Under the pieces are notes generated by a model. It had not been told where the DNA came from and did not search any database. It saw nothing but the letters and a program-made list of their open reading frames with translations. From assembly GCF_007673525.1 (NCBI RefSeq), contig NZ_VDZU01000001.1, positions 3,197,911-3,261,910 of the forward strand: a stretch of 64,000 bases of DNA, written 5' to 3'. Made by a program: the position numbers and the translations under genes. Origin of the DNA: Fictibacillus phosphorivorans (GTDB lineage: Bacteria; Bacillota; Bacilli; Bacillales; Fictibacillaceae). Of this stretch, positions 18,101 to 26,103 are shown piece after piece. Numbering within the stretch: the first letter of the stretch is position 1; the number at the start of each line of letters is the position of its first letter.

Positions 18101-19458
18101 TATGCACTTCCAGGAACCGCTGACCGGATATTTACTCCCGGTGCTGAGATTTCAGGTTTTGTCTCGTCATATGGAGAAGGTCCTTGAAGTGAGAAACTTG
18201 CTAAAGTGTTATTGATATCTGTTGCACCTGTTGCAAAAGATTCTGGATAGTTTGCTGGAGTTGCAACTGATCCAGGCCCACCTGGGTTAAAGATCGTTGT
18301 GTTACCTGCAGAGAATTCTGGGAAAATCTCAGCAGATCGCCAAGCTTGAACCATCTCTCTGTACCATTCATCAAGTCCTGCTCCGCCACCCCATGAGTTG
18401 TTTACAACATCTGGCGCTTTTTCAGGGTGCGGATTACCTTCTGCATCTTTTGGCGCTAAGATCCACTCACCGGCTTCAAGAAGATCAACATCTGATCCAC
18501 CTGATGCAGAGAACGCTTTTACAGCAATCCATTTTGCTCCTGGAGCAACACCGATCTTATTGCCTCCGTTCGGTTCAGCACCTACCATTGTTCCCATCGT
18601 ATGTGTACCATGTCCATCATCATCATATGGAGTAGCTTGATTACCAACAGGATCGAACCAGCTGAACTGGTGATCTGCTGCATCTGGATTTTGAGGATTG
18701 TATCCGCGATACTTTTCTTTTAGTGCGGGGTGGTTCCATTGAACACCTGTATCGATATTGGCAACAACTGTACCAGCTCCATCAATACCCATTCCCCAAA
18801 CCTCAGGAGCACCTACACGTTCGATATTCCATTCAATAGAAGAAGTATCGTTTTTCGGTTGCACCTGTAGTGATGACTTTGGAAGTTGCTTTTCTGGAAG
18901 CTTTACAGAACTTACAGGTTGAATAAGCTGTCTTGTTTCATTCGGAAGAACTTTTTCAACTTCTGGAAAAGCTGCGATTTCTTCCATTACTTCTTTTGTT
19001 GCCGTAACGGCCATACCGTTAACAACATAAAAAGATTGGATTTTTTCAGCTTTACCTGCTTTTTCTTGTTTTTCTAAGTATTTTTTCGTGTGCTGTTGAG
19101 TTTCAAGCGCATTGGCGCGAAGTGTGGAAACGATCGTAGAACGTTTCATTAATTTTGTTTGATTAGAAGAAAGTTTTTGAGATTTAGCTTCTTTAGCAGC
19201 TTTTTTTGCCACTGCAGCCGTATCTACTTGTTCTTTGAACTTAATGAGGAATGTAACTTTATCCTTCTTGCTGAATTGCTCGTTCAGTTTCTTTGCAACC
19301 TTGCTCGTCTTACCGTCTAATGCTGCCTCTTTCGCTGAAGTAGAAGCCTTACCTTTAGTAGTTGCAGCATTCGATTGAGATGGGAACATCATTGGAACAA
19401 TCATTAAAAAAGCTAAAAATACGGATAGCCATCGTACTTTTCTTCGTTTTTTACTCAT
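15109..19458 (-). CDS. bpr: Bacillopeptidase F-type secreted serine protease
   Basis: 1449 residues, close to B. subtilis Bpr (1433). Domains in order: signal peptide with AXA-like cleavage near residue 31; propeptide/inhibitor I9 region (about 60-180); S8 subtilase domain (about 220-500) with triad Asp236 (VANIDTG), His283 (DDDGHGTHTMG) and Ser461 (GTSMAGP), and oxyanion Asn386 (SAGN); a MAM/immune-inhibitor-A-like beta domain ending GWYLDDVKL (about 660-800); two carboxypeptidase-regulatory-like repeats (about 860-1030); a DUF-type fibronectin/jelly region (1040-1170); and two Ig-like repeats beginning with SPVDG and SPADGLKT. No LPXTG anchor is present. It acts extracellularly. GGGAGGG lies nine bases before the ATG. 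Confidence 0.92.
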   Translation of the reverse strand: MSKKRRKVRWLSVFLAFLMIVPMMFPSQSNAATTKGKASTSAKEAALDGKTSKVAKKLNEQFSKKDKVTFLIKFKEQVDTAAVAKKAAKEAKSQKLSSNQTKLMKRSTIVSTLRANALETQQHTKKYLEKQEKAGKAEKIQSFYVVNGMAVTATKEVMEEIAAFPEVEKVLPNETRQLIQPVSSVKLPEKQLPKSSLQVQPKNDTSSIEWNIERVGAPEVWGMGIDGAGTVVANIDTGVQWNHPALKEKYRGYNPQNPDAADHQFSWFDPVGNQATPYDDDGHGTHTMGTMVGAEPNGGNKIGVAPGAKWIAVKAFSASGGSDVDLLEAGEWILAPKDAEGNPHPEKAPDVVNNSWGGGAGLDEWYREMVQAWRSAEIFPEFSAGNTTIFNPGGPGSVATPANYPESFATGATDINNTLASFSLQGPSPYDETKPEISAPGVNIRSAVPGSAYEGGWNGTSMAGPHVSAVVALLKQADSSLTVEELEEILLNSATPLTDATFPESPNNGYGHGLVNAFTAVSSVVTGLGRIEGTVTKEGEDNEAPSITHEGPTESYKEMPLNLEAEVSDNISVTSVALSYQNEDGSWTDVAAERTSGDYKSGTYSASIPGSALTGDSIIYKWTAIDFGGSSVSTDNYTVALLPGISSGYSEDFEGNPTGWTSFGANNSWEHGVPTSGPGAAFSGEKVYASSLAGNYANSANMTLVMPPVDLPEGNTYLQFKQWHDLERNYDYGHVFVSTDMENWTQKLRVNSTSGGWIDGEVDLSEYAGQRIYVAFNVTSDGSVVKAGWYLDDVKLHDQPITPTKKAKLGGAPAVEKAPMSQAKPKVDPSKIKPMKPSSEKEPSKDGKGAPLALPMRAEVSVLETGRSVYTNPQDGSYSLTHAAGTYTVQAEAYGFRSQTQSITLEADGTARANFTLEEIPRGTVSGTVTNEVTGEPIAGATVMLMEDAAIAPVQTNEDGTYEISAYEGEYTLKVLAPSYYGEEVSVTVSGGETTDRDIALKPFIGYPGEIGYDDGTAENARAWNAAGNAWAVKMSLADGNEKAAVTGGLFRFWDTEWPVPGGTAFQVAVYDASGPDGTPGKKLAGPFDATALRNGEWTHVDLSQHGIMVEGDFYMVYIQNFANPNTPGLATDEDGEWSGRSFQSLSGAWSQSPEEEGNYMIRATVNYEVTAPSITSPVDGAFTNEEKVTVTGNAAPTTTVEIYRDGEEVATAETTNEGTFSAEVTLEEGANTLTAKAFTESGSTDESAPVTVTLDQTKPKVSITSPADGLKTNRESVTVKGTVDETNLDWVKVNGQKAQVDENGNYSHRMLLNEGENVIKVVALDKAGNRHSKTVTVYAQFEAPVVENLKPDTDKELKSGESVKIEFDSAPGLDAVFVIHMPLTNAGGVANATELPMRETSEGHYEGYYTATTNVKAPGAVVEVIASDDYGNKTSERASGKLYINAKK

Positions 19459-20068
19459 GTAACTTTTCCCTCCCTGGTCTATTTGTTTTTGGTTGATCTA
19501 ACCTAGCAAGAATTCTGTCACACCTCCTGTACTTTTTATGAAAATATAGTAATTCTTTGTTGTTATATAAAGGTTAACGGAATGACTCTGTAAGATTATG
19601 TAATATTTTGTCGCAGAAAGTACTAGTAATTGGAAAATAAATCCTTTGTATGACAGCTATTTTACTAACTCGTGACTTTTGGTTAGTCATTTTTTTCTAT
19701 ATATTATTTTTTTTCAGATTACGAAACTTATGGCACGGTACATATCTACTTATTTTTGTAATATAAAATAACCGAAGTGAAAAATGAGGACTCAGTCCCT
19801 TTATCGGTGTTAAAAATAAACTAGATTAATTCCAATATTTTCTTTGTTTTTTACAATGGCAGTGATATAAGAAGATTCGCCAATCCTTCAGTGAGGCATT
19901 GTTCCTTTCTTAGATGCAGGTCTTATGTTGGAAAAAGCGGTATATTTTCCTATTAAAGTTACAAACTATTAATTGAAATACTATGGATTGTAACAATATC
20001 TTCAGTTCAATCTCTATAAAATGTCGGTTTTTGACAAGGGTTCTCTCGTAAAGAATTTTGATGTAAAC
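19459..20068. other. 610-base AT-rich intergenic region upstream of bpr
   Basis: No open frame with a ribosome binding site and no RNA motif could be supported. It must hold the bpr promoter, but no convincing -35/-10 pair was found. It is more AT-rich than the flanking genes. Confidence 0.6.
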
Positions 20069-20097
20069 AAAAAAACCTTCCTCTAAACGAGGAAGGC
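20069..20097 (-). terminator. Terminator of the flavin reductase gene
   Basis: CCTTCCTC and GAGGAAGG pair around GTTTA on the minus strand, followed by TTTTTTTG. Confidence 0.85.
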
Positions 20098-20102
20098 AAT
20101 GA

Positions 20103-20714
20103 TTATTCTGGCCGTTCTAACGAAAACGTTTCTCCAAGCTTTACATAGTTCGTTCCTGCTAATCTGCCAACAGGCTTTAGCTTATCAGCATCTATTCTAC
20201 CATTCTGATAGAGTTCATCTGAGATATGATAATGAACAACTCTTCCGATTAATAGATCAGTAGAGGGCTTGTCGGGTGTACCACCAAGTGGAATAATCTG
20301 TTCAACTATACATTCCATGCGTATTTTGGATTCAGCGATACCTGGAACTCCTACTTTGACCGATTGAGCTTTTGTTAAATTTGTAAGTTCAACTTCGCTC
20401 TGATCCGGCTCAAGGTTGGCAGCGGTTTGATTCACAGCATTAATATACGTTTCGTCTGGAATATGAACTACGAATTCACCTAGCTCTTCTGCATTTCGTG
20501 ACGTATCTTTTTGATTACCATCTTTCCTCCCAACGGATATGGCGATCAGAGGAGGATCGGAAGTTAACGCATTAAAATAGCTGAATGGTGCAGCGTTTAG
20601 GACACCATCTGATGATAGAGTGGTAACGAACGCAATCGGTCTAGGAATTATACTTCCGGTTAGAAACTTATAGTTCTCTTTTACGGATAATTCTTGAGGA
20701 TCGATAGACTTCAT
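20103..20714 (-). CDS. Flavin reductase family protein (FMN-binding split barrel)
   Basis: 203 residues. TGSIIPRPIAFVTTLSSDG and LNAAPFSYFNALTSDPPLIAISV are the conserved FMN-contacting stretches of the DIM6/NTAB-like flavin reductase family; DTSRNAEELGEFVVHI completes it. Such proteins bind FMN and often supply reduced flavin to, or act as, small oxidoreductases. It lies 145 bases downstream of the hydrolase gene on the same strand and could be cotranscribed with the dioxygenase-hydrolase pair. That fits a detoxification role, which is inference. Confidence 0.88.
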   Translation of the reverse strand: MKSIDPQELSVKENYKFLTGSIIPRPIAFVTTLSSDGVLNAAPFSYFNALTSDPPLIAISVGRKDGNQKDTSRNAEELGEFVVHIPDETYINAVNQTAANLEPDQSEVELTNLTKAQSVKVGVPGIAESKIRMECIVEQIIPLGGTPDKPSTDLLIGRVVHYHISDELYQNGRIDADKLKPVGRLAGTNYVKLGETFSLERPE

Positions 20715-20859
20715 GATTTTTCACCCGCTTTACTATTTTTTAAGCTGTTATTGTAACTCTTGTAACTCTTTAAATAGCAGATAATGATTCAATTGTGACA
20801 ATAGGCTGTCTCTATGATCTAATCGTCTTATCTTTTGACTTATTTTTAACAAATATGAC

Positions 20860-21468
20860 TTATAGCAAGTGTTTGCTGAACCACTCAGCTGCTTCTTCCA
20901 CTTCAGCTCTTGATAACTGATGGCCCATGTCATCCCATTTCAGATGTACTTTTGCGCCTGCGTTGTTCAACAATTGCTGCAACTCTTCTGTTTCTTGAGG
21001 GGGGCAGATCGGATCGTTTTTCCCTGCACCGATAAAAACAGGAAGTCCATCTAGCTTTGGAAGTTCAATTCCTCGTCTAGGGACCATCGGGTGGTGAAGA
21101 ATTGCTCCTTTTAATGATTTTTCATAGTGAAAAATCAGACTTCCTGCAATGTTAGCACCGTTCGAATAGCCTACTGCTACTACTTGATCGCGGTTAAAAT
21201 CATACTTATTTGCTGCTTCTTCAATAAAATCGTAAAGTTCTTTTGTTCGAAAGATTAAATCTTCTTCATCAAATACACCTTCTGATAAACGGCGGAAAAA
21301 TCTCGGCATGCCGTTTTCAGAAACATTTCCTCTAACGCTCAACACAGATGATTCTGGTGAGATCATTTCTGCTAACGAAAGTAAGTCCTTCTCATTTCCT
21401 CCAGTACCGTGTAATAACAGAAGTACCGGCTTGTTTACATCTTTCCCTTTTTTGAATAGATGGATCAT
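20860..21468 (-). CDS. mhqD: Alpha/beta hydrolase, MhqD-like carboxylesterase
   Basis: 202 residues. LLLLHGTGGNEKDLL is the oxyanion-loop region, VVAVGYSNGANIAG holds the nucleophile Ser (G-x-S-x-G as GYSNG), GAGKNDPICPP holds the acid and DMGHQLS the catalytic His. Length and motifs match B. subtilis MhqD of the quinone/catechol-responsive mhqNOD operon. The ATG overlaps the stop of the dioxygenase gene (ATGA at 21468-21465), with AAGGAGG inside the upstream gene, so the two are translationally coupled. Confidence 0.87.
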   Translation of the reverse strand: MIHLFKKGKDVNKPVLLLLHGTGGNEKDLLSLAEMISPESSVLSVRGNVSENGMPRFFRRLSEGVFDEEDLIFRTKELYDFIEEAANKYDFNRDQVVAVGYSNGANIAGSLIFHYEKSLKGAILHHPMVPRRGIELPKLDGLPVFIGAGKNDPICPPQETEELQQLLNNAGAKVHLKWDDMGHQLSRAEVEEAAEWFSKHLL

Positions 21469-22415
21469 TGGATATCCTCCTTTAAAATTCTTGCTTCTGC
21501 GGGTTGTAGATGATTTTCAATTTGTTCTCGATGAGGCTCAAGCCATGGTGGAAGCAATAATTTCTTCCCTAACTCTTCTTCTGGCTCATCGCGAGTAAAC
21601 CCTGGTGGATCAGTCGCGATCTCAAACAGTATGCCGCCTTCTTCCCTGAAATAAATAGCATTAAAATATTGTCGGTCAATGATTTCTGTTACTTGAAACT
21701 CATTTTGTTTTACATGCTGCTGCCATTGTTCATGTTCTTCATAAGATGAAGCTCGCCAAGCGATGTGGTGGACGGTACCTACTCCACTCACTCCCCTTGC
21801 TTCAGGCGATAGTTTGATATCAATCACATTTCCAATGTCACTTTTTGCATGAAACCGGATATAATCTCCGTCTTGCCCTACTTTTTCTAACCCCATCACT
21901 TCTGTAAGAACTCGCTCAGTCTCCTGTGGAGCTGCTGATAGAAGTATAGCGCCACCAAATCCTTTAATAGCATGTTGAGGAGTGACCTCGCCAAATGACC
22001 ATTCGCTATTCTTACCTTCTTGCCTTGCAACAATTTCTATACGCAATCCATGAGGATCAAGAAATTCTAGATATTCTTCTTGAAAACGAACGGTCTTTTT
22101 ATACTCTACCGAGAATTTCACAAGTCTTTCTTCCCAAAAAGGTAAGGAACCTTCTGGTACAACAAAAGATGTAGTTCCTACTTGACCTGAGCCTACTCTT
22201 CCTCTATAAGCATCTGGCCAAGGAAAAAACGTCATGATCGTTCCTGGACTTCCTCCTTCATCTCCAAAATAAAGGTGATACGTTCCTGGATCATCAAAGT
22301 TTACAGTTTTTTTAACAAGTCTGAGGCCAAGAACACCTGCATAAAAATCTACATTCTCTTGGGGATTACCAACAATCGCAGTTATGTGGTGAATACCATC
22401 CGTGTGCATCGTCAT
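21465..22415 (-). CDS. mhqO: Ring-cleaving dioxygenase of the VOC superfamily, MhqO/MhqA-like
   Basis: 316 residues from the ATG at 22415 (the in-frame TTG at 22421 is too close to the AAAGGATG site). Two glyoxalase-type modules are visible: GIHHITAIVGNPQENVDFYAG at the N-terminus and GFGGAILLSAAPQ/GTVHHIAWRA in the second half, with FEIATDPPGF giving the last metal ligand (Glu). These give a 2-His-1-Glu site as in Fe-dependent extradiol enzymes. B. subtilis homologues protect against methylhydroquinone and catechol. The promoter at 22463-22491 carries inverted repeats shared with azoR. No dedicated repressor gene is adjacent. Confidence 0.88.
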   Translation of the reverse strand: MTMHTDGIHHITAIVGNPQENVDFYAGVLGLRLVKKTVNFDDPGTYHLYFGDEGGSPGTIMTFFPWPDAYRGRVGSGQVGTTSFVVPEGSLPFWEERLVKFSVEYKKTVRFQEEYLEFLDPHGLRIEIVARQEGKNSEWSFGEVTPQHAIKGFGGAILLSAAPQETERVLTEVMGLEKVGQDGDYIRFHAKSDIGNVIDIKLSPEARGVSGVGTVHHIAWRASSYEEHEQWQQHVKQNEFQVTEIIDRQYFNAIYFREEGGILFEIATDPPGFTRDEPEEELGKKLLLPPWLEPHREQIENHLQPAEARILKEDIQ

Positions 22416-22441
22416 ATCCAATACATCCTTTCAGTTACGTA

Positions 22442-22500
22442 TAACTTATTTTTTGTAAGTTAAGTATATGATTATCACTTACTTTTGTCAAGTAACTATA
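22442..22500 (-). promoter_or_regulatory. mhqO promoter with two inverted-repeat operators
   Basis: On the minus strand the promoter is TTGACA (22491-22486), 17 bases, TATACT (22468-22463). A perfect repeat TAACTTA-N7-TAAGTTA lies at 22442-22462, in the initially transcribed region. A second, TTACTT-N5-AAGTAA, overlaps the -35 at about 22479-22495. The azoR promoter at 60 kb has the same layout. Confidence 0.75.
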
Positions 22501-22649
22501 TTACATTGATATGAATGATTGTAAGTAAGCATGAACACCATTAACTCCTATTTATTATGGACGGACAAGAGTTTACTTAAGCCTATACCCCTTCATACTT
22601 CTGTGAAACAATAAACAAGAGGGGGTGTTTCCGACAATCTGTGACAGAA

Positions 22650-22685
22650 ATAAAAAACCACGTGGAATCTGTAGATTCCACGTGG
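22650..22685 (-). terminator. Terminator of the aldo/keto reductase gene
   Basis: CCACGTGGAATCT and AGATTCCACGTGG (22658-22685) form a perfect 13-base stem with a two-base loop, followed on the minus strand by TTTTTTATTT. Confidence 0.8.
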
Positions 22686-22704
22686 ACAAATTTGATTTGT
22701 TGTA

Positions 22705-22724
22705 TTTGTTTGGGGTCAGACCCC
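22705..22724. repeat. REP-like palindrome, second copy
   Basis: TTTGTTTGGGGTCAGACCCC ends at 22724, two bases after the stop of the aldo/keto reductase gene. The 13-base core GGGGTCAGACCCC (22712-22724) is identical to the copy at 7296. Confidence 0.65.
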
Positions 22725-22726
22725 TC

Positions 22727-23563
22727 TTAGAAGTCGAAGTTGTCTGGATCTGGACCGATGCGACGATCCTCATTTAACGCATCAATCTTCGCCATATCTT
22801 CTAGAGATAGTTCAAAATCAAAGATATCTGCATTCTCTACGATTCGGTGTTGTTTAACAGATTTCGGAATCGTTACAACGCCATTTTGAACATCCCAACG
22901 TAGGATGATCTGAGCTACAGATTTACCGTGTTTCTCTGCTAGTTCAACCAATGATGGCTCTTCTAACAATTCACCTTGCATCAGCGGGCTCCATGCTTCG
23001 AGTTGGATGTTGTTATCTTTACAGAATAAAAGAAGCTCTTTTTGTGCCAAACGCGGATGGTATTCTACCTGGTTCACCATCGGCTTGATCTCACAGTCTG
23101 CCAAGATATCTTCTAAGTGATGCACTTGGAAATTAGACACACCAATCGCTTTTACTTTTCCGTCCTTGTAAAGCTTTTCAAGCGCACGCCACGTTTCTTT
23201 ATACTTGCTCTTTACCGGCCAGTGAACAAGATACAAATCGAGATATTCGAGCCCAAGTTTGTTCATGCTCTCTTCAAACGCTGCAAGTGTTGACTCATAG
23301 CCTTGATCTTTATTCCATACTTTAGTCGTGATAAACAATTCTTCGCGAGGAACACCCGCTTCTTTTATAGCTTGTCCAACACCTTCTTCATTTTTGTAGA
23401 TGGCTGCTGTATCAATACTCTTATATCCTGCTTCAATCGCCCATTTAACAGAATCTATTACTTCTTGTCCTTCTTCAACTTTAAATACACCAAGTCCAAA
23501 CCATGGCATCTTAACTCCATTGTGTAAGACAGTAGTATCTTGCAATGATTTAATCGTTGTCAT
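22727..23563 (-). CDS. Aldo/keto reductase, YvgN-like
   Basis: 278 residues. Catalytic tetrad elements: D in [18 protein letters not shown] (Asp and Tyr), Lys in [10 protein letters not shown] and His in LVHWPVK. NADPH-binding stretches [10 protein letters not shown] and [13 protein letters not shown] follow. Length and order match AKR5G-type glyoxal/methylglyoxal reductases such as B. subtilis YvgN. It converts reactive aldehydes to alcohols. It lies next to the dioxygenase-hydrolase group but has its own promoter and lacks the shared operator. Confidence 0.93.
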   Translation of the reverse strand: MTTIKSLQDTTVLHNGVKMPWFGLGVFKVEEGQEVIDSVKWAIEAGYKSIDTAAIYKNEEGVGQAIKEAGVPREELFITTKVWNKDQGYESTLAAFEESMNKLGLEYLDLYLVHWPVKSKYKETWRALEKLYKDGKVKAIGVSNFQVHHLEDILADCEIKPMVNQVEYHPRLAQKELLLFCKDNNIQLEAWSPLMQGELLEEPSLVELAEKHGKSVAQIILRWDVQNGVVTIPKSVKQHRIVENADIFDFELSLEDMAKIDALNEDRRIGPDPDNFDF

Positions 23564-23718
23564 CTGTTTAATAGCCTCCCATTATAAAAGACAAATTTTG
23601 TTCCCTAAAAAGATATTGTCACATTCTGCTGTAGAAAGGAAACATTTCGACTTTTAGAAGGTATTTAAATCCTTCTATGGAAGTAGTATCCAACACAATA
23701 TGAAAATGGGGTGTTGGT

Positions 23719-23913
23719 GTGAAGGACAATCTGATTCAATTTAAGACTAAAAGCGAATCATCTAAATCTATGCCTGAACAAGAATTTACCCTGATTCAGG
23801 AGATACGTGAACTTCTATCAGAATTTCACTGTAATTATCCTTTAGTAACAAAAAAAGCGATCCTACTTCGTATCGATCAACTAACAGATGAACTCATCTT
23901 CAATAAAAGATAA
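23719..23913 (+). CDS. Small protein, possibly diverged Spo0E-like
   Basis: 64 residues from the GTG at 23719, five bases after GGGGTG. The helix pair IQEIRELLSEFHCNYPL and TKKAILLRIDQLTDELI is spaced like the two helices of Spo0E-family phosphatases, but the SQELD signature is absent (RIDQL instead). Its stop abuts the stop of a genuine Spo0E-like gene on the other strand with no bases between. Assignment is tentative. Confidence 0.5.
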   Translation: MKDNLIQFKTKSESSKSMPEQEFTLIQEIRELLSEFHCNYPLVTKKAILLRIDQLTDELIFNKR

Positions 23914-24084
23914 TTAAAAAGAAAATTGTCTTTGATACACATTCAGCAGAACATCTAACTCTTGACTACACTTAACCGTTTCATTGCTGGTTAAGCCATT
24001 GCGATCCGCAACTTCTACCAGCTTCTCTTTTTTTTCTTTTATACATTCCATGAGAAGAGAGTTATTCCATTCTTTTTTCTCCAC
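23914..24084 (-). CDS. Spo0E-family aspartyl-phosphate phosphatase
   Basis: 56 residues from the GTG at 24084, nine bases after AAGAGGAG; upstream in-frame codons give no supported start. IKEKKEKLVEVADRNGL and NETVKCSQELDVLLNVY match the Spo0E two-helix fold with the SQELD signature. Such phosphatases remove the phosphate from Spo0A~P and delay sporulation. It is one of three clear members in this window (with 51423 and 51785). Confidence 0.85.
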   Translation of the reverse strand: MEKKEWNNSLLMECIKEKKEKLVEVADRNGLTSNETVKCSQELDVLLNVYQRQFSF

Positions 24085-24360
24085 GAAAATCCGCTCCTCT
24101 TGTGTCGTTTTTATATACCTCTCGCTTATTATGACTGCTTTTCTTATCCTTGAAAATAGATTCACCAAAAGAAGAAGTAATCTTACAAAAGCGGACAATT
24201 TTTTACATAACATATCGTCAGAAAGACCCAAGAAATCCTTCAATATGATTCAATATTCAGCCGCATTCGCCTGCTTCTTACGAGTAACACTAGCATTTCC
24301 ACTCGCAAAAGAAGCGTTTTTATAGTCTCTTTTCTAAAAGATTTATTTCCCTGATAAAAG

Positions 24361-24394
24361 AAAAAAGGATGGGCGACTTCCCATCCTTTTAACC
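24361..24394 (-). terminator. Terminator of the 24389 gene
   Basis: AAAGGATGGG and CCCATCCTTT pair around AAGTCG on the minus strand and overlap the stop codon region; TTTTTCT follows. Confidence 0.8.
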
Positions 24395-24688
24395 TTTTTT
24401 ATCATTGTAATAGTTTACAGAGTACATAGCTCCTTCTTCTACCATCTTGTTGTCATCAACATCCATCGGATCAGGATGACCTGCTTTATTGATAGGTAGT
24501 TGCGTACGATCGATGTGATGAGGTCGAACTCTTCGTTTCATATCCTTAAATTTCATTTTTGTTTTAATACGGTTTGGTTTGAAAGAGAGCCATACTAACG
24601 CTCCTGTACCAAGCCCAATCAAGGCCCAAGATTGTGTTTTCAATAACTTACTCGTTGTTTTCATTTGAGTTTGAGTTGAAGTTTGCAT
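24389..24688 (-). CDS. Single-helix membrane protein, unknown
   Basis: 99 residues from the ATG at 24688 after AAGGAGG. One membrane helix (SWALIGLGTGALVWLSF, residues 20-36), then a basic stretch KTKMKFKDMKRRVRPHH and a polar tail. No family recognised. Upstream, GTTACG-N14-GGGTAA (24737-24712) weakly resembles a SigB promoter. It is divergent from the YjcZ-type gene. Confidence 0.6.
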   Translation of the reverse strand: MQTSTQTQMKTTSKLLKTQSWALIGLGTGALVWLSFKPNRIKTKMKFKDMKRRVRPHHIDRTQLPINKAGHPDPMDVDDNKMVEEGAMYSVNYYNDKKG

Positions 24689-24868
24689 GGATAACGCCTC
24701 CTTGCTTACATTTACCCCATTTCCATACATTCGTAACATCACATTTTCTTTTCAAATATTACATCTGCCTATTTCCTCAAAATCTAAACATTTGTCCATA
24801 CACGCTTTCTGGAGATTACATATACTGTATCGAAGTCGAAAGTACACTTTTAAGGAGGAGTTTTTAGA

Positions 24869-25042
24869 ATGTATGCAAATTCACCGGTAAATGCTTCACT
24901 TGCAAACGCACCAGTATATGGTGGCGGATATGGTTATTGTGGTGGCGGAGGTTATGGAAAGAGTTTTGCGATCATAGTAGTTCTATTTGTCCTTCTGATT
25001 ATTGTTGGCTGTTCGTGGGCATATAAAGGCAAAGATTGCTAA
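24869..25042 (+). CDS. YjcZ-family sporulation protein
   Basis: 57 residues from the ATG at 24869, nine bases after AGGAGGAG. A Gly/Tyr-rich N-terminus ([16 protein letters not shown]) precedes one membrane helix [18 protein letters not shown], the layout of the YjcZ/YczN/YoyG family of mother-cell sporulation proteins. Function is unknown. A SigK-like promoter, AC-N17-CATA, lies upstream (see findings). A bidirectional terminator follows. Confidence 0.82.
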   Translation: MYANSPVNASLANAPVYGGGYGYCGGGGYGKSFAIIVVLFVLLIIVGCSWAYKGKDC

Positions 25043-25051
25043 TTTTATGTG

Positions 25052-25093
25052 CAAAAAAAAGAGGTGCGGGTTTAGTCCCCACCTCTTTTTTTA
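25052..25093. terminator. Bidirectional terminator
   Basis: GAGGTGCGGG and TCCCCACCTC pair around TTTAG with A- and T-runs on the two sides, between convergent genes. Confidence 0.8.
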
Positions 25094-25094
25094 T

Positions 25095-25727
25095 TTACAG
25101 AAACGGTTTTACTGTTTTCTTAGGAGCTACTGTCCTAACGAAATCAATAAGTCTTGTGCTAATCCACTGACACATTAATGCGAATAGAATAATCTCAAGC
25201 CCTAAAGTTAACGATGTTCCTAATAATACAAAACTATTGATAAAAAAAAGGATGGTGCCTGGCTTCTTACCAGTCCATTTAGAAATAATCAGCGCAACGA
25301 TATCCATCCCACCTGAAGATGCACCGAATCTAAACAGAATACCTACCCCTGTACCGAAGATAATCGCTCCGTATACCACATCAACTAGTGTACCGTTAAA
25401 AGGAGTGATTGCATGAGTAGACATCCAATCCACAACGATGGATGTAATTGCTACACAATAGATCGTCCATAATGCTGTTTGTTTACCGAGCGTCTTTAAC
25501 GCCAACAGCAACAATCCAAAATTTATCGTCCATAATGTTAAACCTAGTGATACATCGAAAAAATAATCATTTAGTATGGCAACACCCGCTACACCGCCAG
25601 AAGGGATATTGTGAGGAAAAAGAAATGCCGCCATAGCTAGTCCTTGCAAAAAAGCTCCAAACGTTAACCACAGAATTCGCCGCAAAACAAAAACCCTTTC
25701 TCTTTCGTTGTTGATTCCCTCCTTCAT
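25095..25727 (-). CDS. YitT-family membrane protein (short form)
   Basis: 210 residues from the ATG at 25727 after GAGG. Five to six membrane helices with the family pattern FPHNIPSGGVAGVAIL and the later GILFRFGASSGGMDIVALII. Most YitT-family members carry a C-terminal DUF2179 domain; this one stops after the membrane part. Function is unknown. Confidence 0.82.
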   Translation of the reverse strand: MKEGINNERERVFVLRRILWLTFGAFLQGLAMAAFLFPHNIPSGGVAGVAILNDYFFDVSLGLTLWTINFGLLLLALKTLGKQTALWTIYCVAITSIVVDWMSTHAITPFNGTLVDVVYGAIIFGTGVGILFRFGASSGGMDIVALIISKWTGKKPGTILFFINSFVLLGTSLTLGLEIILFALMCQWISTRLIDFVRTVAPKKTVKPFL

Positions 25728-25899
25728 ATTAGACCTCTTCACCTGAATTGCAAGATGTTTCACAAAATAAAACACATATACGCAAATGTCTGATCATATC
25801 TTTATAATGATTACTCCTTTTTAGAGGAATAGGGCCCTGTTCATCTCTTTTGCGGGAATAACACGAAATGTGGGAGCAGCAGAAAGGTGGACAAGAAAA

Positions 25900-26058
25900 T
25901 TGACACAATACAGTAAAAGAGAAATCGAGATACTTGAGCAAAAAGCGCGCGACGAGCACAAAGAAGCTGAACAAGCACGTTCTGTAGTTGGTGATGTTTA
26001 TATTCAAAAAAAATTCCATGAAAATCGATCAACGGTCCAACCTAAAAAAAACAAATAA
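25900..26058 (+). CDS. Small charged helical protein, unknown
   Basis: 52 residues from the TTG at 25900, nine bases after AAAGGTGG. LTQYSKREIEILEQKARDEH and KEAEQARSVVGD suggest one long charged helix. No family recognised. A hairpin terminator (AGCAG/CTGCT, then seven T) follows at 26064. Confidence 0.5.
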   Translation: MTQYSKREIEILEQKARDEHKEAEQARSVVGDVYIQKKFHENRSTVQPKKNK

Positions 26059-26060
26059 AA

Positions 26061-26090
26061 GAAAGCAGTCGTATGGCTGCTTTTTTTATG
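26061..26090 (+). terminator. Terminator of the 25900 gene
   Basis: AGCAG and CTGCT pair around TCGTATGG, followed by TTTTTTT. Confidence 0.65.
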
Positions 26091-26103
26091 TTTCTCTATA
26101 TTT

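Noticed and set aside
17819-18640. Several plus-strand open frames within the bpr gene
   Set aside because: They lie in the opposite strand of a well-supported protease gene, lack ribosome binding sites and show biased composition expected of antisense frames.
19498-19521. Seven-codon upstream ORF (GTG start) before bpr
   Set aside because: AGGAGG is only one base from the GTG, which is too close for initiation, and there is no further evidence.
20748-20933. Minus-strand frame between the hydrolase and flavin reductase genes
   Set aside because: It starts within the hydrolase gene in another frame and has no ribosome binding site. The nearby repeat AGAGTTACAAGAGTTACA is short.
22463-22495. 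Fur-box-like TGATAAT sequence in the mhqO promoter
   Set aside because: Only one half of the 7-1-7 Fur motif is present; the region is better explained by the two inverted repeats.
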